A stretch of 64,000 nt of DNA from Pythium myriotylum (lineage: Eukaryota > Oomycota > Peronosporomycetes > Pythiales > Pythiaceae): assembly GCA_023091665.1 (NCBI GenBank), contig JALJCQ010000025.1:62001-126000 (forward strand). Reading direction: 5' to 3'. This document shows positions 11,378-22,188 of this stretch, one piece after another (positions within the stretch are counted from its first letter, which is position 1; each line of letters begins with the position of its first letter). The position numbers were made by a program, and so were the translations under genes. A model generated the notes under the pieces. It had not been told where the DNA came from, searched no databases, and saw nothing but the letters and a program-made list of their open reading frames with translations.

Positions 11378-11758
11378 ATGAAGACCGTCGCTATCGTCCA
11401 ACTCGCTCTCTGTGCATCCATCGTGCTCTTCGGCTCTGCGAGTGCGATTGGCCCGTGCAAAGGAGACGAAAAGGGGTGTGAGGCAGAAGGATACAGGACG
11501 TGCGAACAGAAGCATCCTCACAACGTGGACACGAGTGCGTGGCCTGTCGTGAGTGGGCCGACGACCTGCTACAACTCGAAGAAGATGGCGCCGAAGCTTC
11601 TCAAGGGCAGCTACTATTGCTTTTGCAAGGACCTCGGTCCGAAGCCAGCCGCAACGCCACAGGCAAGCACGACCACAGGCAAGAAGGGAGAAGCGAGCAC
11701 CAGCACCAAGAAGGCGGATACAGGCAAGGGCAAGAAAGCTACGGGCAAACGCGAGTGA
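11378..11758 (+). CDS. Small secreted cysteine-rich protein S1, right-arm copy
   Basis: Encodes the same 126 residues as the left-arm gene: signal peptide ending ASA, six-cysteine mature core, and the basic Ser/Thr/Lys tail (KKADTGKGKKATGKRE at the end). The ATG lies in a leader poor in G and rich in CCA/AAC repeats, as in the other family genes. The gene reads away from the centre of palindrome 1, so the two S1 genes are divergent and about 1.03 kb apart from start to start. Protein identity between arms is complete, meaning either a recent inversion-duplication or gene conversion between arms. Confidence 0.85.
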   Translation: MKTVAIVQLALCASIVLFGSASAIGPCKGDEKGCEAEGYRTCEQKHPHNVDTSAWPVVSGPTTCYNSKKMAPKLLKGSYYCFCKDLGPKPAATPQASTTTGKKGEASTSTKKADTGKGKKATGKRE

Positions 11759-11936
11759 GCGTGTTTGGCTTTGGCGAGCTCGTTCGAGCCACGTCGGCTA
11801 TCCACTCGTCACCAAGAGCAAGACAAAAAGCGACAACGAAAGGCAACAGAAGGTAGGAGGAAGCAACGCTCCAAGAGAAAAAAGGTTGATGTAGCAAGCA
11901 ACAGACAAACAACAAATACAACAACAACAAAAACGC

Positions 11937-12304
11937 AAAGGTCAGGTTTCCGGGCGTAACAACGTTCGTAAAGCTTGTTTTCCGAAGGCGAGATGGGTGG
12001 CTCTCAAGGACTCAATCACGAAGCGTAGGATCGATAGAACAGGCCACATTTCAATTAGCGGCGTAATTCACCACTCCACTCCTGGGGGGCATCCCCAGCT
12101 GTCCTGCTGAGGCCGTCGACAGATCAATACGCTCTCATCCAGCTCGCTGGCGAGCGTTGCCCCCATGCCGAGCACACAAATCTGGAGAAAAAAACACCTA
12201 CGCTCTATGCTACAAAAGAACGCGACTCGTACAAAGCGGGTGAACGCAGGCCCACGTGAAGAGGATTCTTCCTAGACGACGACCGGGTTTGTCGACTGAG
12301 ACGA
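11937..12304. other. Spacer between palindromes 1 and 2
   Basis: 368 bp between the right arm of palindrome 1 and the left arm of palindrome 2. No gene is seen. Confidence 0.5.
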
Positions 12305-12946
12305 TGGCACATCCACGAGCGTTGAACATCGTGGCATTTGTGAACTTCCAAGCCGATGCGCACCAGCAGAATGTCGCCACGCGCAATGCCACATTCCACC
12401 AGATCAACCAGGAGTTGGAAACTGCCACGAAGAAAGGGCATCACGCAACCTCTAATCGAGAGGACACCATCGGTCCTTCGTTGCCAAGGGCGCGGCCAGA
12501 GTCTTCATGGCGGGGTTTATCGAAGTACCCACCTCGCCCGAGCCGTTCTAGATCTGTATAAAAACTAAAGAGGTGTCGATCTTGTAAGACCACCCATCAC
12601 CATGACCACCAATCACCCATCGAGACAGAGAGCACGTGTTTAGGTCTTGACTGCGCGAGTAAACGTAGGGGTGATCTGGGAAATTCTGTTCGCATGTCGG
12701 TGGCTTTTTACAATGTCAGTGAAAGTTCCATAATACCAAAGTTACTCGCCAAGTTTGGTTGTATTAAAGGGAGCACATGTGTTTTGTACTTGTAGTTATT
12801 GCTCGCTAGTGTATGAGCTCTTTGATTATCTGTCGTTCAAAACTGAACCCGTCCAATCTGAGGTTGACCTCTTCGCCCTTGACGAGCCGAAGAAAATCGA
12901 GTCAAGATAGACCGAACGAGCGCGCCAAAGCCAAGGCTCGCTTAGC

Positions 12947-13198
12947 TTACTTGCAGAAGCAGTAGTAGCTGCCCTTCTTGAGCTTCGGCGCCAACTTCTT
13001 GGACTTGGAGCAAGTCGTGGGTCCACTCACGACAGGCCACGCACTCGTGTCAACGTTGTGGGGGTGCTTCTGTTCACAGGTCTTGTATCCTTCTTTCTCG
13101 CATCCCTTCTCATCTCCCTTGCACGGCCCAACGGCATCCGCAGCGCCGAGCAGCAAGATAGCGCAGACTGCCATTTGGACGATCGCGAAAGTCTTCAT
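12947..13198 (-). CDS. Small secreted cysteine-rich protein S2, left-arm copy
   Basis: 83 residues from ATG 13198. A signal peptide (MKTFAIVQMAVCAILLLGAADA) is followed by the six-cysteine core beginning VGPCKGDEKGCEKEGYKTC and ending YYCFCK, where the protein stops; it lacks the tail of S1. The block EQKHPHNVDTSAWPVVSGP is shared with S1 and nearly so with S3. Longer in-frame extensions upstream are leader sequence, since all family members align from this Met. Function is unknown; it is secreted by inference. The protein is identical to that of the right-arm gene at 15346. Confidence 0.85.
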   Translation of the reverse strand: MKTFAIVQMAVCAILLLGAADAVGPCKGDEKGCEKEGYKTCEQKHPHNVDTSAWPVVSGPTTCSKSKKLAPKLKKGSYYCFCK

Positions 13199-13443
13199 AG
13201 TGGATGGAGGTGGTTGAGAAGTGGGGAAGTTGGTTGGGGTGGTCGGTGGTTGGTGGTCGGTGGCCGATTGGGAAATGAAACCTCTCGTCAGTGGTGAATG
13301 CTCAATGGCGAGACCATTCACGTGAGACCCACTGGACTCTGTGGGTGGCGTGAATGAAGAGGTCACTGCTTCGCGGATGGATCGCATCTGGATGATTTTC
13401 CCTTCAAGTGATGGCTGCTGGAGATCGGTAGTACCAATCATCG

Positions 13444-15100
13444 GCAGACGCTCGGGTTCCTTTTCTCCTCGATGTTGACGGTTTGTCCAAAGTTTGTGCA
13501 GACCAGACAGTCGAGTCACACAGGAGAAAAGAACATCTTCCCCACACAGAAGTCCGAACATATCTTAGCACGTTGCGTTGCTCTCGGTTTCCGTGGCGAA
13601 GCCGGTGAATTATCTGATGCGACAAGCCTCCCAACAGCCGGAGCAGTGGCCGCCATCAGCCGTCGCAAAATATAAAGGATCGAAGGATCGATGTGTCTTT
13701 CGATGGAATGTCGCAGTCTCATCGATGCAACGTTCTAGTTTAAATGGGTGAACAGATGGATCGGACGTCTGTTTGCACCTAACATCCGTCTTCATGTTGC
13801 TGTAGTATGGGTGATGCAACACTGACGGAATGGACAGCCCCAGCACAAGAGACACCGCATCTCACTTCAACTTCAAATACCGCAACCACCTCGTGATGAC
13901 TGGATTGTCAGTGTTTGTCATCCCGCCGTTACAAGTATCGACATACGTTACCCAGACAATTCTTCCGATGAACATGCTGTGAGGGTGGTCGTCGTGGATT
14001 CTGTCGATAACGTCCGAATCGGACGTTATGCTCATGGGAGCTCGGATTCCCCAAGGACGCTCGATTTACATGCAACGCGCAGATTGTCTGTAGCTATCAG
14101 TACTGGGTCAATCGTCGACGCTTTGAACAGATTGTTCAAACACGATAGACTACGACTTCTATCACTTCGGGCCAGGATGCATCTAGTCCAAGTCACAGGC
14201 TCGACACACAGTTTCACGAAAGAGCCGGAATCTTTGATGATCACAGAACCTTACAAACACTTTTTTTTTTTATCGTTTTCTCATGCTCCACGCAGCTCGT
14301 CAAGGGGCAATCGATGTATTGACCATGCACTCGAGGGCGTGGTGAGGCGGACGTTTAAGCGTGTGATCAATATAGTTTGTCGGAGTTGTTCGTGGGGCCT
14401 TGGTCGCCCAGACCGTTCCTCGCTTCTTACCGCATCGAAAAGCCGCAACATCCTCGAGCAATGTTCTGCTTCTCTTTGATGCTAAATATGTTTAGTTGGT
14501 GCGATGTATCGAGTTGAAGGAGTATTCACTGCTCACGTTCTCGTACTCCAAACGACCGATCACATTTCAGCGAGTGGACAGGGCAGCGTGGGCTATTCCA
14601 ACAGATCAACGTGCCGTAATGTGAATTGCACCACTCATCCATCTTCGCCGAAGTAACCAAGTTTGCCCCGATGCACCCAACGGAACGTAAGAAACAAGTC
14701 GAGTGCAAGTGAAATCGACTGAGCGATATTCAACAGCCATGCGTGATATGCACCCAGATACCACGACACCGATCATCACGATTGTCGGTGACTGGCCATC
14801 ACGGGGACGATAAGGTAAGTGCTCGCACGGCAGGATCCTGCTTCAAGAATGCCCCGTCTACCTGGGCCAGCCACTCCCAGGCAAGCGCCAATGCTTGTCC
14901 GCTTGAGGGAGAGGTAGCGCCCATGCAAATCATCTTTTCCCTTTCTCTATGGTTCTCGCCAGCAGACGATGGACCGTCCATCGGATGGAATCCATCAACG
15001 TACGTACATGATCCATACGAGTAACTACAGCTGTACATTGGCGCGCAGTGTGTACTGTACTATACTATTGATAGTTGAGCTTTCTTCTACACAAGATGGA
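13444..15100. other. Single-copy centre of palindrome 2
   Basis: 1657 bp between the divergent S2 genes. The longest open frame (about 13979-14479, plus) has no recognisable domain or start context and I do not call it. A small perfect dyad, AACGTCCG-AAT-CGGACGTT, lies at about 14008-14026. Confidence 0.5.
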
Positions 15101-15265
15101 CGATGATTGGTACTACCGATCTCCAGCAGCCATCACTTGAAGGGAAAATCATCCAGATGCGATCCATCCGCGAAGCAGTGACCTCTTCATTCACGCCACC
15201 CACAGAGTCCAGTGGGTCTCACGTGAATGGTCTCGCCATTGAGCATTCACCACTGACGAGAGGTT

Positions 15266-15280
15266 TCATTTCCCAATCGG
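15266..15280 (+). promoter_or_regulatory. Putative initiator-type motif of S2
   Basis: TCATTTCCCAATCGG, 80 bp before the S2 ATG and mirrored in the left arm. It is a good match to the oomycete initiator plus flanking-element pattern and to the motif before S1, S3 and S4. Confidence 0.5.
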
Positions 15281-15345
15281 CCACCGACCACCAACCACCG
15301 ACCACCCCAACCAACTTCCCCACTTCTCAACCACCTCCATCCACT

Positions 15346-15597
15346 ATGAAGACTTTCGCGATCGTCCAAATGGCAGTCTGCGCTATCTTGCTGCTCGGCG
15401 CTGCGGATGCCGTTGGGCCGTGCAAGGGAGATGAGAAGGGATGCGAGAAAGAAGGATACAAGACCTGTGAACAGAAGCACCCCCACAACGTTGACACGAG
15501 TGCGTGGCCTGTCGTGAGTGGACCCACGACTTGCTCCAAGTCCAAGAAGTTGGCGCCGAAGCTCAAGAAGGGCAGCTACTACTGCTTCTGCAAGTAA
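15346..15597 (+). CDS. Small secreted cysteine-rich protein S2, right-arm copy
   Basis: Encodes the same 83-residue protein as the left-arm copy: 22-residue signal peptide, then a compact mature domain with six cysteines (GPC, GC, TC, TC, YC, FC), so three disulfides are possible. It stops directly after YYCFCK. The gene reads outward from palindrome 2. Compared with S1, the core is mostly conserved but clearly a different paralogue (KTCEQ against RTCEQ, CSKSKKLAPKLKK against CYNSKKMAPKLLK). Confidence 0.85.
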   Translation: MKTFAIVQMAVCAILLLGAADAVGPCKGDEKGCEKEGYKTCEQKHPHNVDTSAWPVVSGPTTCSKSKKLAPKLKKGSYYCFCK

Positions 15598-16637
15598 GCT
15601 AAGCGAGCCTTGGCTTTGGCGCGCTCGTTCGGTCTATCTTGACTCGATTTTCTTCGGCTCGTCAAGGGCGAAGAGGTCAACCTCAGATTGGACGGGTTCA
15701 GTTTTGAACGACAGATAATCAAAGAGCTCATACACTAGCGAGCAATAACTACAAGTACAAAACACATGTGCTCCCTTTAATACAACCAAACTTGGCGAGT
15801 AACTTTGGTATTATGGAACTTTCACTGACATTGTAAAAAGCCACCGACATGCGAACAGAATTTCCCAGATCACCCCTACGTTTACTCGCGCAGTCAAGAC
15901 CTAAACACGTGCTCTCTGTCTCGATGGGTGATTGGTGGTCATGGTGATGGGTGGTCTTACAAGATCGACACCTCTTTAGTTTTTATACAGATCTAGAACG
16001 GCTCGGGCGAGGTGGGTACTTCGATAAACCCCGCCATGAAGACTCTGGCCGCGCCCTTGGCAACGAAGGACCGATGGTGTCCTCTCGATTAGAGGTTGCG
16101 TGATGCCCTTTCTTCGTGGCAGTTTCCAACTCCTGGTTGATCTGGTGGAATGTGGCATTGCGCGTGGCGACATTCTGCTGGTGCGCATCGGCTTGGAAGT
16201 TCACAAATGCCACGATGTTCAACGCTCGTGGATGTGCCACCGCTGTCGGGCATGTCACCTGCAAGAGCGAGTTGTTGAAATTACGCCGCGGTACGCCGCT
16301 GGTCCTGACAGTATCCGCGATTTCTTCTCCGACAGAGTTTCTCACGGTGACCCAGGACACCGACGTTACCGATACCTTAACCTGCATTGAAAGCAACCCG
16401 TGCCATTCAAGATGCTACGTATTTCGGAACAGAGCTGTAGTACGCTGCACACATCTGAGTGTGGTTCTTCCGTGGTAGGTACAGTAAGCTACATGTATTT
16501 GTTTTTCCATCTTTTTTAAATTCTCGTTTGAGCTTGAGTGCCCGGGATCGTCGGGTGTTCGTGTTGGCTTGAACGAGCCGATCCAATACGAGTGCAGAAG
16601 AATCGAACGAACTCGCCAAAGCCAAACATCACGTGGC

Positions 16638-16889
16638 TTACTTGCAGAAGCAATAGTAGCTGCCCTTGAGGAGGTTGGATACCAATTTTTTGGACTTGGT
16701 GCAAGTCGTGGGTCCACTCACGACAGGCCATGCACCCGTGTCTACGTTGTGGGGGTGCTTCTGTTCGCATACCGTGTATCCTTCTTTCTCGCATCCTTTC
16801 TCATCTCCGTTGCACGGACCAAAAGCATCGGTCGAGCCGAGCAGCAAGATAGCGCAGACGGCCATTTGGACGATCGCGAAAGTCTTCAT
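16638..16889 (-). CDS. Small secreted cysteine-rich protein S3, left-arm copy
   Basis: 83 residues from ATG 16889. The signal peptide (MKTFAIVQMAVCAILLLGST, cleavage likely after DA) precedes a core starting FGPCNGDEKGCEKEGYTVC with EQKHPHNVDTGAWPVVSGP and the family ending YYCFCK. Closest to S2; differences are spread through the mature part. In-frame sequence continues upstream of the ATG but belongs to the leader. Encodes the same protein as the copy at 21530. Function is unknown; extracellular by its signal peptide. Confidence 0.85.
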   Translation of the reverse strand: MKTFAIVQMAVCAILLLGSTDAFGPCNGDEKGCEKEGYTVCEQKHPHNVDTGAWPVVSGPTTCTKSKKLVSNLLKGSYYCFCK

Positions 16890-18962
16890 GGTGAATGGAG
16901 GTGGTTGGGAAGTGGGGAAGTTGGCTGAGGTGGCTGGTGTGGTCGGTGGTCCGAGGCAAATTGGGATGTGAGGAGGAAGGAATCGATACCTCTTCCGCGC
17001 TCGATTCGCTGCGCCACTAAAGAGCACGATGCAACGTTGTATTTTTTTCCCGGCTTTTCGTTGCCCTGTGCTATTTCTTTTCGTCCTGGCCACAAGCCGT
17101 TGCCTGCTTGGTGGAGGCCACGCTTTGTGTATCCTGGTTTCCGTTACCGTTACGAAGATTCCTCGTGGGTTCATGTTAACCCGTGAGCCTAGTCTGCACC
17201 GGCGGAATCAAATCACCTCCGATTTCTAATAATCTCAAAAACCACGTGCGCGATGTCGGTTTTTTGCGGCCGAGCTCAATGATCTCGACTGAAGCTATCA
17301 ATACCGCTAACGAGCAACGGCAGCCAACTCAATGCCGGTGGATGGCCAAGTACGAGATCAGACTCGCTGACGGTAGTGTGAAGCAATATGTAGGTCAATG
17401 CTTGCCGATGATTGTATTGACAACCGGATGAACCCTTTCAGCACGATGGCAGCTGAAGATCGGCAGTGACGATCATCTGGACATGATTTATGTCCTTTTT
17501 GACGATCGAGCGTAAATTTTGGGCATTCCGAGGAGACAATGCTGCTCCGACCTGTAAACCTGGGAAAGGAGACGCGGCGAAGTGGGAGGATGAGCTGGTG
17601 CGGCTGTGTTCAACCTGTCTGCGTCTAGTTCAAATGATCTGCAACTGACTACTAGTACTCTGGCATGTTGCACTCGGTTGTCAGACCACGAGATAAGTCG
17701 AGAGTCGACAAACGATGTCATTCGAGTGAGGAGTGCGATGCGAGTTGGAGTTCTTCTCATTTTTTTTTTTTTATAGAGAGAGTCTGACGTTGGTAAACTA
17801 TTGATGGATTGAGTAGATCGATACGATGATGCTATTGAGCGCAAAGAGAGAACCCTAATAGCTGGGGCGAGTTGCGTATATTTCTAGAATCGATATACTA
17901 CGAAGTACGTTACTGTTGTTATTATTATAGGGAAAAAGATAGGTATGTGGAGTATGTAGATCGTCATCTGGCTATGTTGAAACTCAATGAAGCTTCACCA
18001 GCCGCACGCAGTTAGCCCTCTCACCGGGATAGAGTCGACAAGACCGTGCCAACGGACAAAGCAACAGACCAACACGCCGCGCCACCACTCCACACAAGAG
18101 TAAGCCTCATTTTCTCGCCTTGTGGTACGCTTCACATCCCACTGCCTTGATTCGATGCGAACGCGGTAGCGACAGATTCGACTGGTGTCCAGGACTGAGG
18201 GCAGCTGCGGATCCCTGGTCACTGTCAGCATCTTGATTTTGAAGTGATTCGCCCGCGCGCACAAAGGCCGCATACGGCGAACCCACTGGCGATGATGATA
18301 CATACTTGTACCTTGAAGAGTGGACCACCCCGACCGTTTGATTACCAAATTCGGATTACTCGCGTTCGACCCTAGCCCACCGGAAGGAATGTGAAGGCAC
18401 TAGTACTCGTGTCTTCACAAAGTCACAGTCCCCTGTCTCTTCAACCTATTCCATTCCTAAATTGCAATACTAGCTCCAGAGAATCAACTGAAAGATCTTC
18501 AATATGAACCCAAGACCATGACGCATTGCCCAAACCTATCCCGACATCTCCAACGAAGGTAAGTTCTGTGACGCGCTCCCTTGTGCGCCTGAAAACCAGG
18601 CTAAGTGGGATTAGCGAATGAACCGCACTAAGCTCCGAAGGAAGTGCTGGTCGCGCAAGACGCGACAAGTGTTGGAGTTTCCTATCTGTTTCACGGAACG
18701 TCTATTGAGCAACGAATAAGTGCCTGCGAAGTTGAAGTAGAACGGAGAGAAAGTGCAGCATCTCAAGTGCGTGCACGACACAAGATCGCATTAACGACAG
18801 CACCTACAGCATGAATAACTCGTTGCACATCACGTTCACTAAGATGAACTCGCGTGTTGAAGGTACAGGACGCACTGACAATCACTTCACTTTTGTTTCC
18901 ATTCCACCGCATGGATTGTCATCTATCTCCTTTGGAATAGGATACGAGCTGCAGCTCCATGA

Positions 18963-19044
18963 CCTGGCACGACCCTCTTGACGAAGATTTCGACAATGAG
19001 GCTGTCCTCATTGTCGAAATCTTCGTCAAGAGGGTCGTGCCAGG
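18963..19044. repeat. Perfect hairpin: two 39-bp stems, 4-nt loop
   Basis: Positions 18963-19001 are the exact reverse complement of 19006-19044, leaving a loop of CTGT. The very short loop and perfect stem are typical of fold-back synthesis at a hairpin rather than of a transposon. Confidence 0.95.
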
Positions 19045-19095
19045 TTTCCGGATCTGCACAGTCAATCACTCCAACACCAAATCCTAACCCGCAGT

Positions 19096-19159
19096 TCTGC
19101 TCTAGCACGACATCCGATGTACGCACAGTGCATACGTCGGATTGTCGTGCTAGAGCAGA
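19096..19159. repeat. Near-perfect hairpin
   Basis: A stem of about 25 bp (TCTGCTCTAGCACGACA with its complement) with a 1-nt indel and few mismatches; the loop is about 10 nt. It lies directly after the 39-bp hairpin. Confidence 0.85.
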
Positions 19160-19592
19160 TTCGAATGGGGTTCATGACTCCAGTCGAATCTGCCGCTACC
19201 GCGTTCGCATCGAATCAAGGCAGTGGGATGTGAAGCGTACCACAGGGCGAGAAAATGAGGCTTACTCTTGTGTGGAGTGGTGGCGCGGCGTGTTGGTCTG
19301 TTGCTTTGTCCGTTGGCACGGTCTTGTCGACTCTATCCCGGTGAGAGGGCTAACTGCGTGCGGCTGGTGAAGCTTCATTGAGTTTCAACATAGCCAGATG
19401 ACGATCTACATACTCCACATACCTATCTTTTTCCCTATAATAATAACAACAGTAACGTACTTCGTAGTATATCGATTCTAGAAATATACGCAACACGCCC
19501 CAGCTATTAGGGTTCTCTCTTTGCGCTCAATAGCATCATCGTATCGATCTACTCAATCCATCAATAGTTTACCAACGTCAGACTCTCTCTAT

Positions 19593-20646
19593 CCCTTCGT
19601 TGACGGACGGTCCTTATATGATGCAAATATGCATCAGATTGCCTATACAATAAACAAGTATATTTTGCATAGACGGGTCACAACGTTGTGTGGAATTTGG
19701 CGAAGCAATTACGCTTTTGGTTGCAGCACAAAGCAACCTTGCAATGGGCGCACATGACCGCAGTCTGTGGGGCATCTTCAGCACTCTTGTTGTCGTCGGT
19801 GAGCCCTTGGTAGCGACACAAAAAGCACCGGAGACGAGTCGAGATGAACTCTGGAAGGTGATTGCCTGGTAAAAGACGACACGATGGCAACTCCACACTC
19901 GCAGATGTCACGTAGGTTCTTGTAGTCGATGCCGCACTCGCGGAGACGGTGATTCTCTTTTTCTGTGGACGATCACCTCGTGGGGCTGGTGCACCTTCGG
20001 CAAGTAGATCCATCGCCAATTGAACACGGAAGTCCTTGTGGTCAAGTTGACTGGAAGTACTTTGGCGGTGGATGATGTAGGCGTTCACGACAGCGGTCTC
20101 AATCAACCAGAAGAACAATGGCATCCACGTCCTGGACGATATGAGTTGAAGAGAATAGTAGCGTGTACGTTAGTAGTAGATGAAATACGTTGGCCGGTGT
20201 GAGAGTTTGGAGTCGTAAGTCGGGCGGGAGCAGCACATACGGCTCGTGATCGCGGATCTCGTGAACAAACGGACTGAATGAACCATTCGCTGCACCAGCA
20301 GAGCTGGTTTGCTGGCCTGGGACGTCGTTGGGTTCGCCGTTGCTTGATGGTGTCATTCGCATTCCCAACAGCATACGCGTGACAGCAAACAGTTCGACAT
20401 CCACATCTTGCGGTTCGTTGGTGTCGGGAGAATCCATGGTTGGCAGTGACTGAATGGCCCCCGACCCATTTCTCATCAACGGGAGCGCCAATCTCGAACA
20501 TTCGACCCACGTTTGAATCGTCTTGATCTAGGCAATCTCCTCGTACAACTCGTTTGGTGTAGATCACACTATTTCAGACGTTTTGATTCAAAAATCCATC
20601 ATAATTGCCAATCTGATGTAAATTTGCATCAGCCGTCAACGAAGGG
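19593..20646 (-). mobile_element. piggyBac-like defective DNA transposon, present in one palindrome arm only
   Basis: 1054 bp bounded by 14-bp terminal inverted repeats, CCCTTCGTTGACGG at the left and its complement at the right. A subterminal inverted repeat (GATGCAAAT..CATCAGATTG) follows, 12 nt further inside at the left end. The flanking AT at 19591-19592 and 20647-20648 looks like a 2-bp target duplication; the left arm of the palindrome shows the empty site. CCC-ends fit piggyBac, but the target is not the usual TTAA. The inside holds pieces of a piggyBac-type transposase (see next entry) too short to be autonomous. Confidence 0.85.
19678..20567 (-). pseudogene. piggyBac-type transposase remnant
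   Basis: The C-terminal part (20124 to 19678) reads FFWLIETAVVNAYIIHRQ, LDHKDFRVQLAMDLL and a terminal zinc-binding ring with RCFLCRYQG, MCAHCKVALC and CFAKFHTTL. This is the signature of the piggyBac transposase C-terminal domain. Upstream (20491 to about 20120) another frame encodes an unrelated-looking N-terminal region ending near HLLLTYTLLF, out of frame with the C-terminal part. The central catalytic domain with its Asp residues is missing, so the copy is an internal deletion product with a frame break. Confidence 0.75.
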
Positions 20647-21447
20647 ATAAAAAAAAAAATGAGAAGAACTCCAACTCGCATCTCACTCCTCACTCGAATG
20701 ACATCGTTTGTCGACTCTCGACTTATCTCGTGGTCTGACAACCGAGTGCAACATGCCAGAGTACTAGTAGTCAGTTGCAGATCATTTGAACTAGACGCAG
20801 ACAGGTTGAACACAGCCGCACCAGCTCATCCTCCCACTTCGCCGCGTCTCCTTTCCCAGGTTTACAGGTCGGAGCAGCATTGTCTCCTCGGAATGCCCAA
20901 AATTTACGCTCGATCGTCAAAAAGGACATAAATCATGTCCAGATGATCGTCACTGCCGATCTTCAGCTGCCATCGTGCTGAAAGGGTTCATCCGGTTGTC
21001 AATACAATCATCGGCAAGCATTGACCTACATATTGCTTCACACTACCGTCAGCGAGTCTGATCTCGTACTTGGCCATCCACCGGCATTGAGTTGGCTGCC
21101 GTTGCTCGTTAGCGGTATTGATAGCTTCAGTCGAGATCATTGAGCTCGGCCGCAAAAAACCGACATCGCGCACGTGGTTTTTGAGATTATTAGAAATCGG
21201 AGGTGATTTGATTCCGCCGGTGCAGACTAGGCTCACGGGTTAACATGAACCCACGAGGAATCTTCGTAACGGTAACGGAAACCAGGATACACAAAGCGTG
21301 GCCTCCACCAAGCAGGCAACGGCTTGTGGCCAGGACGAAAAGAAATAGCACAGGGCAACGAAAAGCCGGGAAAAAAATACAACGTTGCATCGTGCTCTTT
21401 AGTGGCGCAGCGAATCGAGCGCGGAAGAGGTATCGATTCCTTCCTCC

Positions 21448-21462
21448 TCACATCCCAATTTG
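21448..21462 (+). promoter_or_regulatory. Putative initiator-type motif of S3
   Basis: TCACATCCCAATTTG, 82 bp upstream of the S3 ATG. It is the copy closest to the published oomycete flanking element (CAWTTT). It is mirrored in the left arm. Confidence 0.5.
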
Positions 21463-21529
21463 CCTCGGACCACCGACCACACCAGCCACCTCAGCCAACT
21501 TCCCCACTTCCCAACCACCTCCATTCACC

Positions 21530-21781
21530 ATGAAGACTTTCGCGATCGTCCAAATGGCCGTCTGCGCTATCTTGCTGCTCGGCTCGACCGATGCTTTTGG
21601 TCCGTGCAACGGAGATGAGAAAGGATGCGAGAAAGAAGGATACACGGTATGCGAACAGAAGCACCCCCACAACGTAGACACGGGTGCATGGCCTGTCGTG
21701 AGTGGACCCACGACTTGCACCAAGTCCAAAAAATTGGTATCCAACCTCCTCAAGGGCAGCTACTATTGCTTCTGCAAGTAA
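21530..21781 (+). CDS. Small secreted cysteine-rich protein S3, right-arm copy
   Basis: 83-residue protein identical to that of the left-arm S3. Signal peptide, six cysteines, and the KHPHNVD..AWPVVSGP block are intact. It reads outward from palindrome 3. The arm also holds the piggyBac-like insertion about 0.9 kb upstream, between the gene and the palindrome centre, which the left arm lacks; the two S3 genes therefore have different distal upstream regions. Confidence 0.85.
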   Translation: MKTFAIVQMAVCAILLLGSTDAFGPCNGDEKGCEKEGYTVCEQKHPHNVDTGAWPVVSGPTTCTKSKKLVSNLLKGSYYCFCK

Positions 21782-22188
21782 GCCACGTGATGTTTGGCTT
21801 TGGCGAGTTCGTTCGATTCTTCTGCACTCGTATTGGATCGGCTCGTTCAAGCCAACACGAACACCCGACGATCCCGGGCACTCAAGCTCAAACGAGAATT
21901 TAAAAAAGATGGAAAAACAAATACATGTAGCTTACTGTACCTACCACGGAAGAACCACACTCAGATGTGTGCAGCGTACTACAGCTCTGTTCCGAAATAC
22001 GTAGCATCTTGAATGGCACGGGTTGCTTTCAATGCAGGTTAAGGTATCGGTAACGTCGGTGTCCTGGGTCACCGTGAGAAACTCTGTCGGAGAAGAAATC
22101 GCGGATACTGTCAGGACCAGCGGCGTACCGCGGCGTAATTTCAACAACTCGCTCTTGCAGGTGACATGCCCGACAGCGGTGGCACATC

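Larger units (their letters stand above)
9786..11936. repeat. Palindrome 1: large inverted repeat carrying secreted-protein gene S1 in both arms
   Basis: Left arm 9786-10617 (832 bp) and right arm 11107-11936 (830 bp) are reverse complements, essentially identical by eye; the outer end differs by a 2-bp T-run change. They flank a 489-bp single-copy centre (10618-11106). Each arm holds one S1 gene reading outward. Near the inner edge of the left arm lie two smaller hairpins (10509-10533 with 12-bp stems, and 10532-10572 with 20-bp stems and one mismatch), mirrored in the right arm. Confidence 0.92.
12305..16239. repeat. Palindrome 2: large inverted repeat carrying secreted-protein gene S2 in both arms
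   Basis: Left arm 12305-13443 and right arm 15101-16239 are each 1139 bp and match end to end without length change; the single-copy centre is 13444-15100. Each arm has one S2 gene reading outward and about 640 bp of shared 3' flank. The last 9 bp of the right arm (GATGTGCCA, 16231-16239) are also the first 9 bp of palindrome 3. Confidence 0.93.
18186..19179. other. Single-copy centre of palindrome 3, containing nested hairpins
   Basis: 994 bp without a convincing gene. Its right third is a chain of smaller inverted repeats (18963-19044, 19096-19159 and a 10-bp-stem hairpin at about 19157-19194 that crosses into the right arm). Confidence 0.6.
16231..22188. repeat. Palindrome 3: largest inverted repeat, carrying secreted-protein gene S3 in both arms
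   Basis: Left arm 16231-18185 (1955 bp) matches right arm 19180-22188 (3009 bp) once a 1054-bp transposon (19593-20646) and its 2-bp target duplication are removed from the right arm, leaving 1953 bp. The centre is 18186-19179. The left arm has A13 where the right arm has A11 at the transposon site (on the complementary reading). Each arm carries one S3 gene reading outward. The outer 9 bp overlap the end of palindrome 2. Confidence 0.92.

Noticed and set aside
13979..14479. 166-codon open frame in the centre of palindrome 2
   Set aside because: No domain, unconvincing start and low-complexity stretches; no paralogue in the other centres.
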